Positions 18,017-25,330 of a stretch of DNA of 64,000 nucleotides are shown piece after piece. The stretch comes from Alteriqipengyuania bathyomarina_B (GTDB lineage: Bacteria; Pseudomonadota; Alphaproteobacteria; Sphingomonadales; Sphingomonadaceae). Where the stretch lies: positions 248,001-312,000 of the forward strand of contig NZ_JBCFZM010000002.1 of NCBI RefSeq assembly GCF_038594605.1, read 5' to 3'. The position numbers and the translations under genes were made by a program. Below the pieces are notes generated by a model. The model ran no database searches, was not told the origin of the DNA, and saw only the letters and a list, made by a program, of their open reading frames with translations. The stretch's first letter is position 1, and each line of letters begins with the position of its first letter.

Positions 18017-19026
18017 GCTTCATCATCCGCCCCTCGCGCGAGGACGACCTCGAGCATCTTTACGAGATGGCGAAGCTGACCGGCGGCGGCTTCACCAATC
18101 TGCCTGCCGACCGCGATGCGCTGGCGGGCAAGCTGGCGACATCGGCCAAGGCCTTCGCCAACAAAGGCGACGAGTTGGTCGACGAGACCTTCGTGCTGGT
18201 GCTCGAGAATACCGAAACCGGCGCGGTGCGCGGCACATGCCAGCTGATGACGCAGGTCGGCCAGCGCTGGCCGTTCTATTCTTACCGGCTCAACACGCTG
18301 ACCCAGTACAGCCAGGAACTGGACCGCACGGTGCGCGCGGAGCTGCTCCATCTCGTCACCGATCTGGAAGGGTGCAGCGAAGTCGGCGGGCTGTTCCTCC
18401 ACCCCAACGAACGCGCGGGCGGGCTCGGCCTGCTACTTGCGCGCAGTCGCTATCTTTTCATCGCGATGCATCGCCAGCGCTTTGCCGAGCGTGTGCTGGC
18501 GGAGCTGCGCGGGATCATCGACGATCGCGGCGGCTCGCCCTTCTGGGATGGCGTAGCAGGGCGTTTTTTCGGGATGACCTTTCAGGAGGCGGACTATTTC
18601 AACGCGATCAACGGCAACCAGTTCATCGCCGACCTGATGCCCAAGCACCCGGTCTATGTCGCGATGCTCGACGACGATGCGCGCGAAGTCATCGGCCTGC
18701 CGCATCCCACCGGCCGCGCGGCGATGCGGATGCTGGAGAAGGAAGGCTTTCGCTACGAAGGCTATGTCGACATTTTCGACGGCGGGCCGACCATGCTCGC
18801 GCGGACCGACAATGTGGTGAGCGTGGCGGATGCAAAGCCCCTCACGCTGGGCAATGCAGCGCTCGGCGGCGGGGAACGCGCGCTGCTCGCGACGGGCCAC
18901 CTGACCGATTTCCGCTGCTGCTACGGCGCGCGCGAGTGCGACGGCGACACCATCGCGATCGACTCCGCGGGGGCTGACACTTTGCGGGTGGCCGAAGGCG
19001 ATACGGTGTGGAGCGTGCCGAAGTAG
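18013..19026 (+). CDS. astA: arginine N-succinyltransferase
   Basis: A 337-residue enzyme that transfers succinyl from succinyl-CoA to arginine, step one of the AST catabolic pathway. It starts FIIRPSREDDLEHLYEMA and shows GGGFTNLP, the hallmark EVGGLFLHPNERAGGLGLLLARSRYLFIA, PFWDGVAGRFFGM and EGFRYEGYVDIFDGGP, all typical of AstA. The GTG start overlaps the M20 hydrolase stop. A palindromic repeat separates it from astB. Confidence 0.96.
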   Translation: MSFIIRPSREDDLEHLYEMAKLTGGGFTNLPADRDALAGKLATSAKAFANKGDELVDETFVLVLENTETGAVRGTCQLMTQVGQRWPFYSYRLNTLTQYSQELDRTVRAELLHLVTDLEGCSEVGGLFLHPNERAGGLGLLLARSRYLFIAMHRQRFAERVLAELRGIIDDRGGSPFWDGVAGRFFGMTFQEADYFNAINGNQFIADLMPKHPVYVAMLDDDAREVIGLPHPTGRAAMRMLEKEGFRYEGYVDIFDGGPTMLARTDNVVSVADAKPLTLGNAALGGGERALLATGHLTDFRCCYGARECDGDTIAIDSAGADTLRVAEGDTVWSVPK

Positions 19027-19037
19027 TCTAGCGCTAC

Positions 19038-19122
19038 CCGTTCGTCCTGAGCCTGTCGAAGGGCGAACAGAACTGGAGCGCCGCCTTATTTCTCCGCGCT
19101 TCGACAAGCTCAGCACGAACGG
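19038..19122 (+). repeat. dispersed palindromic element, copy 2
   Basis: The left arm CCGTTCGTCCTGAGCCTGTC (continuing GAAGGG) and the right arm ending GCTCAGCACGAACGG form an inverted repeat of about 26 bases with few mismatches, with a 33-base spacer. It fills the astA-astB gap and could form a large hairpin in the mRNA. It has the same core as the element at 15843-15931. Confidence 0.85.
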
Positions 19123-19130
19123 AGTTCTTC

Positions 19131-20399
19131 GTGACCGACCTCAAGGAAATCAATTTCGACGGGATCATCGGCCCCTCGCACAACTACGCCGGGCTCAGTC
19201 TCGGCAATATCGCCAGCGCGAGCCATCGCGGGCAGACCAGCTTCCCGCGCGAGGCCGCTTTGCAGGGTCTCGCCAAGATGCGCGGGAACATGGCACGCGG
19301 GCTGACGCAGGGCTTCCTGCTACCGCTGCCGCGTCCCAATCGCGATCTGGCGGAAGCGCTCGCGCTCGACGGGTCGGAAGACCCCGCATTGCGCGCCGCG
19401 CCGTGGTCCGCCTCCGCCATGTGGACCGCCAATGCGGCGACCGTGTCGCCCGCGCCCGACACCGAGGATGGACGCTGCCACCTGACGCCCGCCAACCTCG
19501 TGACGATGGTCCACCGCGCGCAGGAATGGCAGGACACCAAGGCCCAGCTCGACATTGCCTTCGGCGATCCTGAGCATTTCGCGGTGCATGATGCGGTGCC
19601 AGCGACTTTCGGCGACGAGGGCGCGGCGAACCATATGCGGCTGTGCGAGAACCATGGCGCGCCGGGTATCGAAGTGTTCGTCTACGGCAAGGCCCCTCAT
19701 GAAACGGGTGGCGGCAAGTTTCCCGCACGCCAGCACGAACAGGCAAGCCGCGTTGTCGCGCGCAGGCACGGTCTCGATTTCGAGCGATGCGTCTTTATCG
19801 AACAGAACCCTGAAGCGATCGAGGCAGGCGCGTTCCATAACGACGTCGTCGCGGTGGCGAACGAGCGTGTGCTGTTCTGCCACGCGCGCGCTTTTGCCGA
19901 TCCAGCGGCAAGCTACGCCGCGATCCGCGAGGCCTTCCCCGCGCTCGAACTGGTTGAAGTGCCCGAGAGCGCGGTGAGTCTCGAAGAGTCGATCCGCACT
20001 TACCTGTTCAACGCGCAACTCGTCACCCTGCCCGACGGCGCCATGGCGCTGGTCGTGCCGAGCGAATGCCGCGAATCGACGAGCGTCTGGCGTTTCTGCG
20101 AGCAGATGACCGCGGGCAACGGCCCCGTCCGCCAGGTTATCCCGGTCGACGTGCGCCAGTCGATGGCCAATGGCGGCGGGCCCGCATGCCTGCGCCTGCG
20201 CGTCGTGGCCGACCCGGCGAAGGTCGATCCGCGCTTCCTGCTGGACGACGCCAAGGCGGAGCGGATCGAGACGGTGATCACGCAGACCTGGCCCGAAAGC
20301 ATTGCGCCCGAACAGCTCGGAACGGACGCACTGGCGGATCGGGTCCGGGCCGCGCGGGCGGAATTGCTGGAAGCGCTCGATCTGGCACAGTTGATTTAG
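19131..20399 (+). CDS. astB: N-succinylarginine dihydrolase
   Basis: A 422-residue enzyme that converts N-succinylarginine to N-succinylornithine plus two ammonia, step two of the AST pathway. It carries NFDGIIGPSHNYAGLS at the start, SAMWTANAATVSPAPD (catalytic Asn/Thr region), GDEGAANHMRLC, the FVYG strand, RQHEQAS, FHNDVVAVAN (catalytic His/Asp), LFNAQLVT and MANGGGPACLRLRV with the nucleophilic Cys. The start is GTG 19131. It is on the same strand as astA, 104 bases away across a palindromic element. AstC and AstD are not in the window. Confidence 0.96.
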   Translation: MTDLKEINFDGIIGPSHNYAGLSLGNIASASHRGQTSFPREAALQGLAKMRGNMARGLTQGFLLPLPRPNRDLAEALALDGSEDPALRAAPWSASAMWTANAATVSPAPDTEDGRCHLTPANLVTMVHRAQEWQDTKAQLDIAFGDPEHFAVHDAVPATFGDEGAANHMRLCENHGAPGIEVFVYGKAPHETGGGKFPARQHEQASRVVARRHGLDFERCVFIEQNPEAIEAGAFHNDVVAVANERVLFCHARAFADPAASYAAIREAFPALELVEVPESAVSLEESIRTYLFNAQLVTLPDGAMALVVPSECRESTSVWRFCEQMTAGNGPVRQVIPVDVRQSMANGGGPACLRLRVVADPAKVDPRFLLDDAKAERIETVITQTWPESIAPEQLGTDALADRVRAARAELLEALDLAQLI

Positions 20400-20440
20400 C
20401 GCGCTGGCAAAGCTGTCGGGCAGGCTTACACTGGCATTTT

Positions 20441-20456
20441 CGTTAACCAGTAAACG
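20441..20456. promoter_or_regulatory. imperfect dyad upstream of a sigma-54-type promoter
   Basis: CGTTAACCAGTAAACG is a 16-bp imperfect palindrome (CGTTnAC..GTnAACG). It ends 17 bases before the TGGCACG of the downstream promoter. It could bind a regulator, but it is closer than the usual -100 enhancer position. Confidence 0.35.
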
Positions 20457-20473
20457 TCGCGGCAATCCTCATC

Positions 20474-20489
20474 TGGCACGGCCCTTGCG
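20474..20489 (+). promoter_or_regulatory. sigma-54-type (-24/-12) promoter
   Basis: TGGCACGGCCCTTGCG matches the RpoN consensus TGGCACG-N4-TTGC exactly, with the required GG-N10-GC spacing. The expected transcription start is about base 20500, 23 bases before the ATG of the 78-residue membrane protein. No activator gene is adjacent. Confidence 0.75.
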
Positions 20490-20522
20490 ACGTCTGAAGT
20501 CCACGCGCGTTAAGGATGATGG

Positions 20523-20759
20523 ATGCTCCGCAAGATTGCCCGCCTGTTTGTCATCAAAACCCGGTTCGAGGCGTTCCTGATCATCTACGCGCTGGCGCTG
20601 GGCGCGACCGCACGCGGCGCAAACTATCTTCATCAATATCCCGGCTGGGGCGGCAAGCTGCTGTTCCTCGCCACCACCGGCGCAGTGTTCCTGGCGGGCG
20701 CGAAGATCCTCGATTGCCTGAAATACGAGCGGGGCGAGAAGGAAGCGGCACAGCAATAA
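20523..20759 (+). CDS. small two-helix membrane protein behind a sigma-54 promoter
   Basis: A 78-residue protein. A basic N-terminus (MLRKIARLFVIKTRFE) is followed by two hydrophobic helices, about residues 17-33 (FLIIYALALGATARGA) and 45-63 (GKLLFLATTGAVFLAGAK), and a charged tail (KYERGEKEAAQQ). The ribosome-binding site AAGGATGATGG directly precedes ATG. I do not recognise a family. The perfect -24/-12 element upstream means expression probably needs RpoN and an enhancer-binding activator, so a role in stress or envelope adaptation is likely but not shown. Confidence 0.75.
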   Translation: MLRKIARLFVIKTRFEAFLIIYALALGATARGANYLHQYPGWGGKLLFLATTGAVFLAGAKILDCLKYERGEKEAAQQ

Positions 20760-20786
20760 GATGCGCGGTGCCTGCGATCCAACCGG

Positions 20787-21302
20787 CTAGAATTCTTCGC
20801 CCCGTCGCATCTTCCCGAGGCAGGCATTGAGCTGGCTGGCGGCGGCTTCACTCCGCGAGCCGAGCAGGTAGCTGAAATAATGCTTGCCCCCGTGGCTCAG
20901 CCGGATGCGTGCAGACTCGCCCAGGATTTTGGCAAATTCGGTCGTGACTGTGCTCTGGATCCAGCGCTCCTTGACGGGACCACGCAACTGGTACCCGACA
21001 TAATCCCTGCCTTCGAACCGACGGCCCGTATATTCGATTATCGGATCGGAGTTGTTGACGCCGCTGTAGAAACCAACCGTCATCCTGCTGTGGCCGTCGC
21101 TCCATGTCGCCGGGTCGTCCACGGCGATCACCAGCGACATCGCTCCGTCGGGCGAGACGCGCAAATCATACGCCGGTTCGCCACGTTCGTACCGCCTCGC
21201 GTAACAGTATTCGGCTTCGGTATTATCGTTCACATACCACCCGACATTTGACGCCGACGGTGCGCTGGCAGCTGCCGCCACGAAGATGAGCGAAGAAAAC
21301 AT
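20787..21302 (-). CDS. hypothetical secreted protein
   Basis: A 171-residue protein that begins MFSSLIFVAAAASAPSAS, a short signal-like peptide, followed by a soluble domain with a Y-rich strand pattern (WYVNDNTEAEYCYA), DLRVSPDGAMSLVIAVDD and a C-terminal NACLGKM. Two cysteines, in EAEYCYA and LNACLGK, could form a disulphide in the periplasm. I do not recognise the family. ATG 21302 has GGGGGAT as ribosome-binding site; a TTG four codons upstream is possible. It converges with the small membrane gene, with 27 bases between them. Confidence 0.6.
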   Translation of the reverse strand: MFSSLIFVAAAASAPSASNVGWYVNDNTEAEYCYARRYERGEPAYDLRVSPDGAMSLVIAVDDPATWSDGHSRMTVGFYSGVNNSDPIIEYTGRRFEGRDYVGYQLRGPVKERWIQSTVTTEFAKILGESARIRLSHGGKHYFSYLLGSRSEAAASQLNACLGKMRRGEEF

Positions 21303-21489
21303 TGCATCCCCCAAGATCGATGTCTGGCGGAAGACTATTCATGTCGGCGCCAAATGCAAACATGCCGACCGGCGCGATCGGTTCGGGCAGAGCGGGAGGG
21401 GTTACGATGCCAGGCTCCCGGGTCGCTTTCTTCGCGGAAGGACCTCCGCGATTGCGGCTACAGGCGGTCTCGCCAGCTAGCGAAGAGGT

Positions 21490-21839
21490 GGGGGTTTCTG
21501 TTGCTAGCTACCCCCGGAGCCCCGGAATCCGCTTCTGTTGCCCGGTGGGTCCAACCGCGCTTTAGCTTTGTAAGATCAGGGCGTTAGCCCGTCAGATTAC
21601 GCAGCGAGAGCGAGTGCTTCGTTATCGTTGGCACTTGTGAAATAAGCTTTTTACGGAGTGCTCATTCCGGGCAAAAACGGTGCTTTTCAACGCATGTCGA
21701 TCCTAGTTCGGCCCCATCAGGAAGCCCGCTCCTCTCGCTTGGGAACCGGGCCTTTTGGTGGAGCCGCCGGGTACTGCCCCCGGGTCCATTGCGTCTATTA
21801 TACACCGCAGTTTATCACCATAGCCGGTCGAAACCGGCA
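21490..21839 (-). ncRNA. ssrA: tmRNA, circularly permuted two-piece type
   Basis: This RNA rescues stalled ribosomes and tags the peptide for proteolysis. On the minus strand the acceptor piece comes first and ends GGCTCCACCA at 21756. The coding piece then begins GGGGCCGAACTAGGATCGAC at 21715, the normal tmRNA 5' end. The two ends pair as a 7-bp acceptor stem with G.U as third pair, the alanine identity element. The tag frame ANDNEALALAA plus stop is at 21632-21597. This piece order is the alphaproteobacterial permutation; the segment 21716-21755 is excised. Outer boundaries are approximate: the 5' end is set from the promoter and the 3' end by eye. Confidence 0.93.
21597..21632 (-). other. 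tmRNA tag reading frame (ANDNEALALAA)
   Basis: Twelve codons on the minus strand, GCC AAC GAT AAC GAA GCA and so on to TAA, encode ANDNEALALAA. The hydrophobic ALAA end is the degradation signal recognised by ClpXP. The first Ala codon is the resume codon. Confidence 0.93.
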
Positions 21840-21845
21840 CCGACC

Positions 21846-21873
21846 TATATAGGCGCTTGCGGCTTAATGTGAA
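21846..21873 (-). promoter_or_regulatory. sigma-70-type promoter of ssrA
   Basis: On the minus strand TTCACA (21873-21868) and TATATA (21851-21846) are separated by 16 bases. The predicted start is about 21839, just before the acceptor piece of tmRNA. Confidence 0.6.
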
Positions 21874-21902
21874 GTGGATGGGGACCGGGACTTTCCAAAC
21901 AT

Positions 21903-21990
21903 CGTCACCCCCGCGCAGGCGGGGGCCCACTTCCTGCCGCCGAAATCGCACATCGTCGGGTGATGGGTTCCCGCCTGCGCGGGAATGACG
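21903..21990. repeat. palindromic element, CCCGCGCAGGCGGG family
   Basis: CGTCACCCCCGCGCAGGCGG at the left and CCGCCTGCGCGGGAATGACG at the right are inverted copies separated by about 40 bases. This is a second family of intergenic palindrome, different from the GTCGAAG elements. It fills the space between ssrA and mscL. The stretch 21303-21489 on the other side of ssrA shows nothing I can assign. Confidence 0.8.
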
Positions 21991-22002
21991 AAGGGGGTCG
22001 CT

Positions 22003-22467
22003 CTACCCCCGATCCGCCTTCAATTCCGCCAAAATCTTCTTCAGCACGTCGAGCTGTGGATCGGTCGGCACCTCGTCGCTCTTCGAGCTGTCTTCCACCT
22101 CGGCCTGCTTGCGCTGCATTTCCTCGGTCACGCGGTTCACGCCGCGCACCAGCACGAACAGCGCGAAGGCGACGATCAGGAAGTTGATGATCGCGGTTAT
22201 CAGCGCGCCGTAGCCGATCATCGCTACCCCGGCTTCCTTCAGCTCGGCATAATTATCCAGCGCGCCTTCATAGCCCTCCGGCACCTCACCCAGCAGCAGG
22301 AACCAGTTGGAAAAGTCGATATCGCCGAACAGCCAGCCGATCACCGGCATCAGCACTGCGTCGGTCAGCTGGGTCACGATCCCGCTGAAGGCCGCGCCGA
22401 TGACCACGCCGACCGCCAGATCGATCACGTTGCCGCGCGCGATGAACTTCTTGAATTCCTTGAACAT
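22003..22467 (-). CDS. mscL: large-conductance mechanosensitive channel
   Basis: A 154-residue inner-membrane channel that opens under high membrane tension and protects against osmotic downshock. It begins FKEFKKFIARGNVIDLAVGVVIGAAF, the family N-terminal helix and TM1, followed by a periplasmic loop. TM2 is ALITAIINFLIVAFALFVLVR, and a charged C-terminal helical bundle ends LKKILAELK. ATG 22467 has a strong AGGAGG ribosome-binding site. It is divergent from lemA. Confidence 0.96.
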   Translation of the reverse strand: MFKEFKKFIARGNVIDLAVGVVIGAAFSGIVTQLTDAVLMPVIGWLFGDIDFSNWFLLLGEVPEGYEGALDNYAELKEAGVAMIGYGALITAIINFLIVAFALFVLVRGVNRVTEEMQRKQAEVEDSSKSDEVPTDPQLDVLKKILAELKADRG

Positions 22468-22554
22468 GCGCGATTGCCCTCCTGCCTGTTGCTGCGCGCT
22501 CCTTTGCATGAGACCCTGCGGGAGACAATCGCCCGGATCGCACGCGAGCAAACC

Positions 22555-22582
22555 TTGCGCTGCGGCATGCGTGTTGTATATT
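22555..22582 (+). promoter_or_regulatory. probable sigma-70 promoter of lemA
   Basis: TTGCGC and TATATT are separated by 16 bases, and the ATG of lemA lies 33 bases after the -10. The -10 matches five of six consensus positions; the -35 matches three. Confidence 0.45.
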
Positions 22583-22615
22583 GGCAATACACCAGTTTTC
22601 CGGAGAGATAACACG

Positions 22616-23290
22616 ATGGCGTTCCGCAATTTCGTCCGCTCGATCCTGCTCGCGCTCGGCCTCGTCGCGCTGAGCGGCTGCGGCATCAACTCGGTCCCCA
22701 CGGCAGAGGAAGAGGCCAAGGCCCGCTGGGCCGACGTGCAGAGCGCGTACCAGCGCCGCGCGGACCTGATCCCCAACCTCGTCGAAGTGGTGCGCGGTGC
22801 CGCTTCGTCCGAACAGGACATCCTGACGCAGGTGATCGAGGCGCGCGCCAGCGCCAGCCAGGTGCAGCTGACCACCGACGACCTCAACGATCCCGCCGCG
22901 CTCCAGCGGTTCGACCAGGCGCAGAGCCAGGTCGGCGGCGCGCTCAGCCGCCTGCTGGTGACGGTCGAGAAATACCCCGAACTGCAGAGCCAGGCGCGTT
23001 TCGCCGACCTGATGAACCAGCTCGAAGGGTCGGAGAACCGCATCGAAGTCGCCCGGAACCGCTACAACGAGGCGGTGCAGGACTATAACACCACGATCCG
23101 CACCTTCCCCGCGACCATCGCCGCCAACGTGATCTACGGTGCCGAGCCGATGCAGGGCTTCCAGGCCGAAGCGGGTGCCGAGGATGCGCCCGATGTCGAC
23201 TTGAGCGGCCTGTCGGGTGGCAATGGTGCGGCAGCCCCCGCCAACGACAATTCCGCAGCGGATGAGGCCGCGACCGGCACCGACAATTGA
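22616..23290 (+). CDS. LemA family protein
   Basis: A 224-residue envelope protein. The N-terminus AFRNFVRSILLALGLVALSGCG contains a lipobox (LSGC), so it is probably a lipoprotein rather than the single-TM form. It then shows the family core: W-x-D-V-QSAYQRRADLIPNLVEVVRG, EARASASQ, SRLLVTVEKYPELQ, LEGSENRIEVARNRYNEAVQDYN and TFPATIAA. The role is not settled. LemA genes usually sit with TPM-domain genes, as here: three TPM genes follow on the same strand, the first of them overlapping or adjoining. Confidence 0.93.
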   Translation: MAFRNFVRSILLALGLVALSGCGINSVPTAEEEAKARWADVQSAYQRRADLIPNLVEVVRGAASSEQDILTQVIEARASASQVQLTTDDLNDPAALQRFDQAQSQVGGALSRLLVTVEKYPELQSQARFADLMNQLEGSENRIEVARNRYNEAVQDYNTTIRTFPATIAANVIYGAEPMQGFQAEAGAEDAPDVDLSGLSGGNGAAAPANDNSAADEAATGTDN

Positions 23291-23301
23291 TCGGCAGGCC
23301 C

Positions 23302-23826
23302 GTGCCTGCCCGTTTCGCCGCATTGCTCGCCCTGCTGCTGGCTGCCTGTTCGCCGCCATCCGAGGCGAGCGATGTAGCGCAGCGCCCGGACGGGCCGGTG
23401 CTGGATGAAGCCGACATTTTTCGTGCCGAACAGGAGGCAGCCCTCGAACGCGATCTGACCGATTACTTCAATGAAACCGGTGTTGCGCTGGTGGTGGTTA
23501 CCGACTCCTCCCTCGACGGCGAGACGATAGAGAAAGTGGCGTTCGACACGTTCAACGAATGGGGTATCGCGGGCCGCGGCCTCCTCGTCCTCGTCGCACC
23601 GACAGAACGCCAGATTCGTATCGAAGTCGGGTGCGGTCTGGAGACTGTGGTGACAGATTTGCTTGCAAGCCGCGTGATCGAGGACACCATGATACCGCTC
23701 TATCGCTCGGGCGACTTGGCCGTGGCGACGTTTGCCGGAGTGGACGAATTGAAGCGCGTTGCTGTGGGCCCGGCGATCACGGACGCGCCCCATTCTCCGC
23801 TGTGCCTTGAAAGTACCCCATCTTGA
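23302..23826 (+). CDS. short TPM-domain lipoprotein (extra paralogue)
   Basis: A 174-residue protein. It starts with GTG 23302 (a TTG overlapping the lemA stop at 23287 is the alternative). FAALLALLLAACS is a lipoprotein signal with Cys after LAA. The rest aligns by eye with the TPM domain of the next gene: RPDGPVLDEADIF, ETGVALVVVTD, SLDGETIEKVA, EWGI, RQIRIEVGCGLE and TDLLASRVIEDTMIPLYRSGDL. It lacks the transmembrane helix and Gly-rich tail of that gene, so it looks like a shortened, exported duplicate. Its stop overlaps the next start by 4 bases. Confidence 0.75.
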   Translation: MPARFAALLALLLAACSPPSEASDVAQRPDGPVLDEADIFRAEQEAALERDLTDYFNETGVALVVVTDSSLDGETIEKVAFDTFNEWGIAGRGLLVLVAPTERQIRIEVGCGLETVVTDLLASRVIEDTMIPLYRSGDLAVATFAGVDELKRVAVGPAITDAPHSPLCLESTPS

Positions 23827-24650
23827 CCCTGCTCCGAACCCTGCTCGTTTTCCTTTTCGCGCTGATCGCGCTGCCTGCCGCCGCGCAGGATCTGCCGCCG
23901 CGCCCCGACGGGCCGGTTTACGACGGCGCGAACATGATCGACGATGCCGCGCAAGCGCAGCTCGATCGGCAGCTTCGCGCCTATAACAAGGAAACCGGAC
24001 GCTCGGTGATCGTCGCGACCGTGCCCAGCCTCGATGGCGAGACGATCGAGACCTACGCGGTCGAGCTCTACGAAACCTGGGGCATCGGCGGCGAGGAAAC
24101 CGACGAGGGCGCGCTGCTCCTGATCGCACGCGACGATCGCAAGATGCGCATCGAGGTCGGCTATGGCTCCACCCCCACGCTGACCGATGCAATGTCGGGC
24201 CGGATCATCCGCGACACGATCACGCCTGCCTTCAAGCAGGGCGAGTTCACCGCCGGTATCGTGGCGGGCGTGGGTCGCATGATCGAAGCGCTCGACATGG
24301 ACCCGGCAACCGCCCGCGCAATCGAAGAGGCCGAGGCCGCGGCACGGGCAGACCGCAAGGGCGAACGGACCGCCGCGACCTGGGGCGGCGCGATCGTGTG
24401 GATCCTGCTGATCTTCGGCTTTGCCTTCATCTTCGGGCGCGGCAAGAAGGGCCGCAGACGGCGCCGCTACGGCGCGGGCAGCGCGGTCGGCGACGTGATT
24501 TTGTGGTCCGCGATCAACGCCGCACTCAATTCGGGCGACGGTGATGGCTGGGGCGGAGGCGGCGGAGGCTTCGGCGGTGGTGGCGGCGGTGGCTTTGGTG
24601 GCTTCGGCGGCGGGATGTCCGGCGGCGGCGGCGCGAGCGGAGGCTGGTAA
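23823..24650 (+). CDS. TPM-domain membrane protein with glycine-rich tail (YgcG-like)
   Basis: A 275-residue protein. A signal peptide (LLVFLFALIALPAAAQ) is followed by a TPM domain at about residues 25-160 (RPDGPVYDGANMIDD, SVIVATVPSLDGETIETYA, WGIGGEETDEGALLLIA, KMRIEVGYG, RIIRDTITPAFKQGEF). A transmembrane helix follows at about 188-207 (AIVWILLIFGFAFIFG), then a basic stretch and a long glycine-rich tail. This is the standard LemA-associated form. It starts with TTG 23823, overlapping the previous stop, and its stop overlaps the next ATG (TAATG). Confidence 0.9.
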   Translation: MTLLRTLLVFLFALIALPAAAQDLPPRPDGPVYDGANMIDDAAQAQLDRQLRAYNKETGRSVIVATVPSLDGETIETYAVELYETWGIGGEETDEGALLLIARDDRKMRIEVGYGSTPTLTDAMSGRIIRDTITPAFKQGEFTAGIVAGVGRMIEALDMDPATARAIEEAEAAARADRKGERTAATWGGAIVWILLIFGFAFIFGRGKKGRRRRRYGAGSAVGDVILWSAINAALNSGDGDGWGGGGGGFGGGGGGGFGGFGGGMSGGGGASGGW

Positions 24651-25321
24651 TGCAGATCACCCAGGCAGATCACAAGGCGGTGACCGATGCGGTCGCGGCA
24701 GCCGAACTCACCACCTCGGGCGAGATCGTGACTGTCGTCGCGAGTGAAAGCGACGGCTATACCGATGTGGCGCTAGCGCTTTCGGCGCTGGTGGCCTTCA
24801 CCGCGTTGGTTCTGCTCGCCTTTTTCCCCGATCCGGTGCTTGGGATGTTCGAGGCGCTTTCGGGCGGGTGGAACACCGAATGGACGCCCTCGGGCCTGCT
24901 CGGCCTCGCCAGCGGGATCGGCATAGCGCTGTTCCTCGTCACCTTCGCACTCACGCTGATCCCGGCGGTGCGCTTCGCCATCCTGCCCGGCAAGGTCAGG
25001 ACGCTGAGGGTGGAAGACGCCGCAATCCGGCACTTCAAGGTCGGTGCGGAGCGCCGGACGCATGGTCGCACCGGGGTTTTGATCTTCGTATCCTTGCGCG
25101 AACACCGCGCGCAGATCGTCGCCGATTCCGCGATCGCCGAGAAGGTCGATCCCGAAGTGTGGGGCGCGGCAATGGTCGACATGCTGCGCGAGATCAAGCA
25201 GGGGCAGCTGGGCGCCGGCATTGCTGCGGGTGTGCGCGACGTGGGCGAGATTCTGTCCGAGCACTTCCCCCGCGCCGATGACGACGAAAACGAACTGCCC
25301 GACCGGCTCATCCAGATTTGA
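24650..25321 (+). CDS. TPM-domain membrane protein, second type
   Basis: A 223-residue protein without a signal peptide. An N-terminal cytoplasmic segment contains TTSGEIVTVVA, as in the family. Two transmembrane regions follow at about residues 40-62 and 85-108. The C-terminal TPM-like half contains RTHGRTGVLIFVSLREHRAQIVADSAIAEKV and QGQLGAGIAAGVRDVGEIL. It is the usual third partner of the LemA-TPM set. ATG overlaps the previous stop by one base. A Nudix gene begins 9 bases later, probably in the same transcript. Confidence 0.9.
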   Translation: MQITQADHKAVTDAVAAAELTTSGEIVTVVASESDGYTDVALALSALVAFTALVLLAFFPDPVLGMFEALSGGWNTEWTPSGLLGLASGIGIALFLVTFALTLIPAVRFAILPGKVRTLRVEDAAIRHFKVGAERRTHGRTGVLIFVSLREHRAQIVADSAIAEKVDPEVWGAAMVDMLREIKQGQLGAGIAAGVRDVGEILSEHFPRADDDENELPDRLIQI

Positions 25322-25330
25322 GAACCCATC

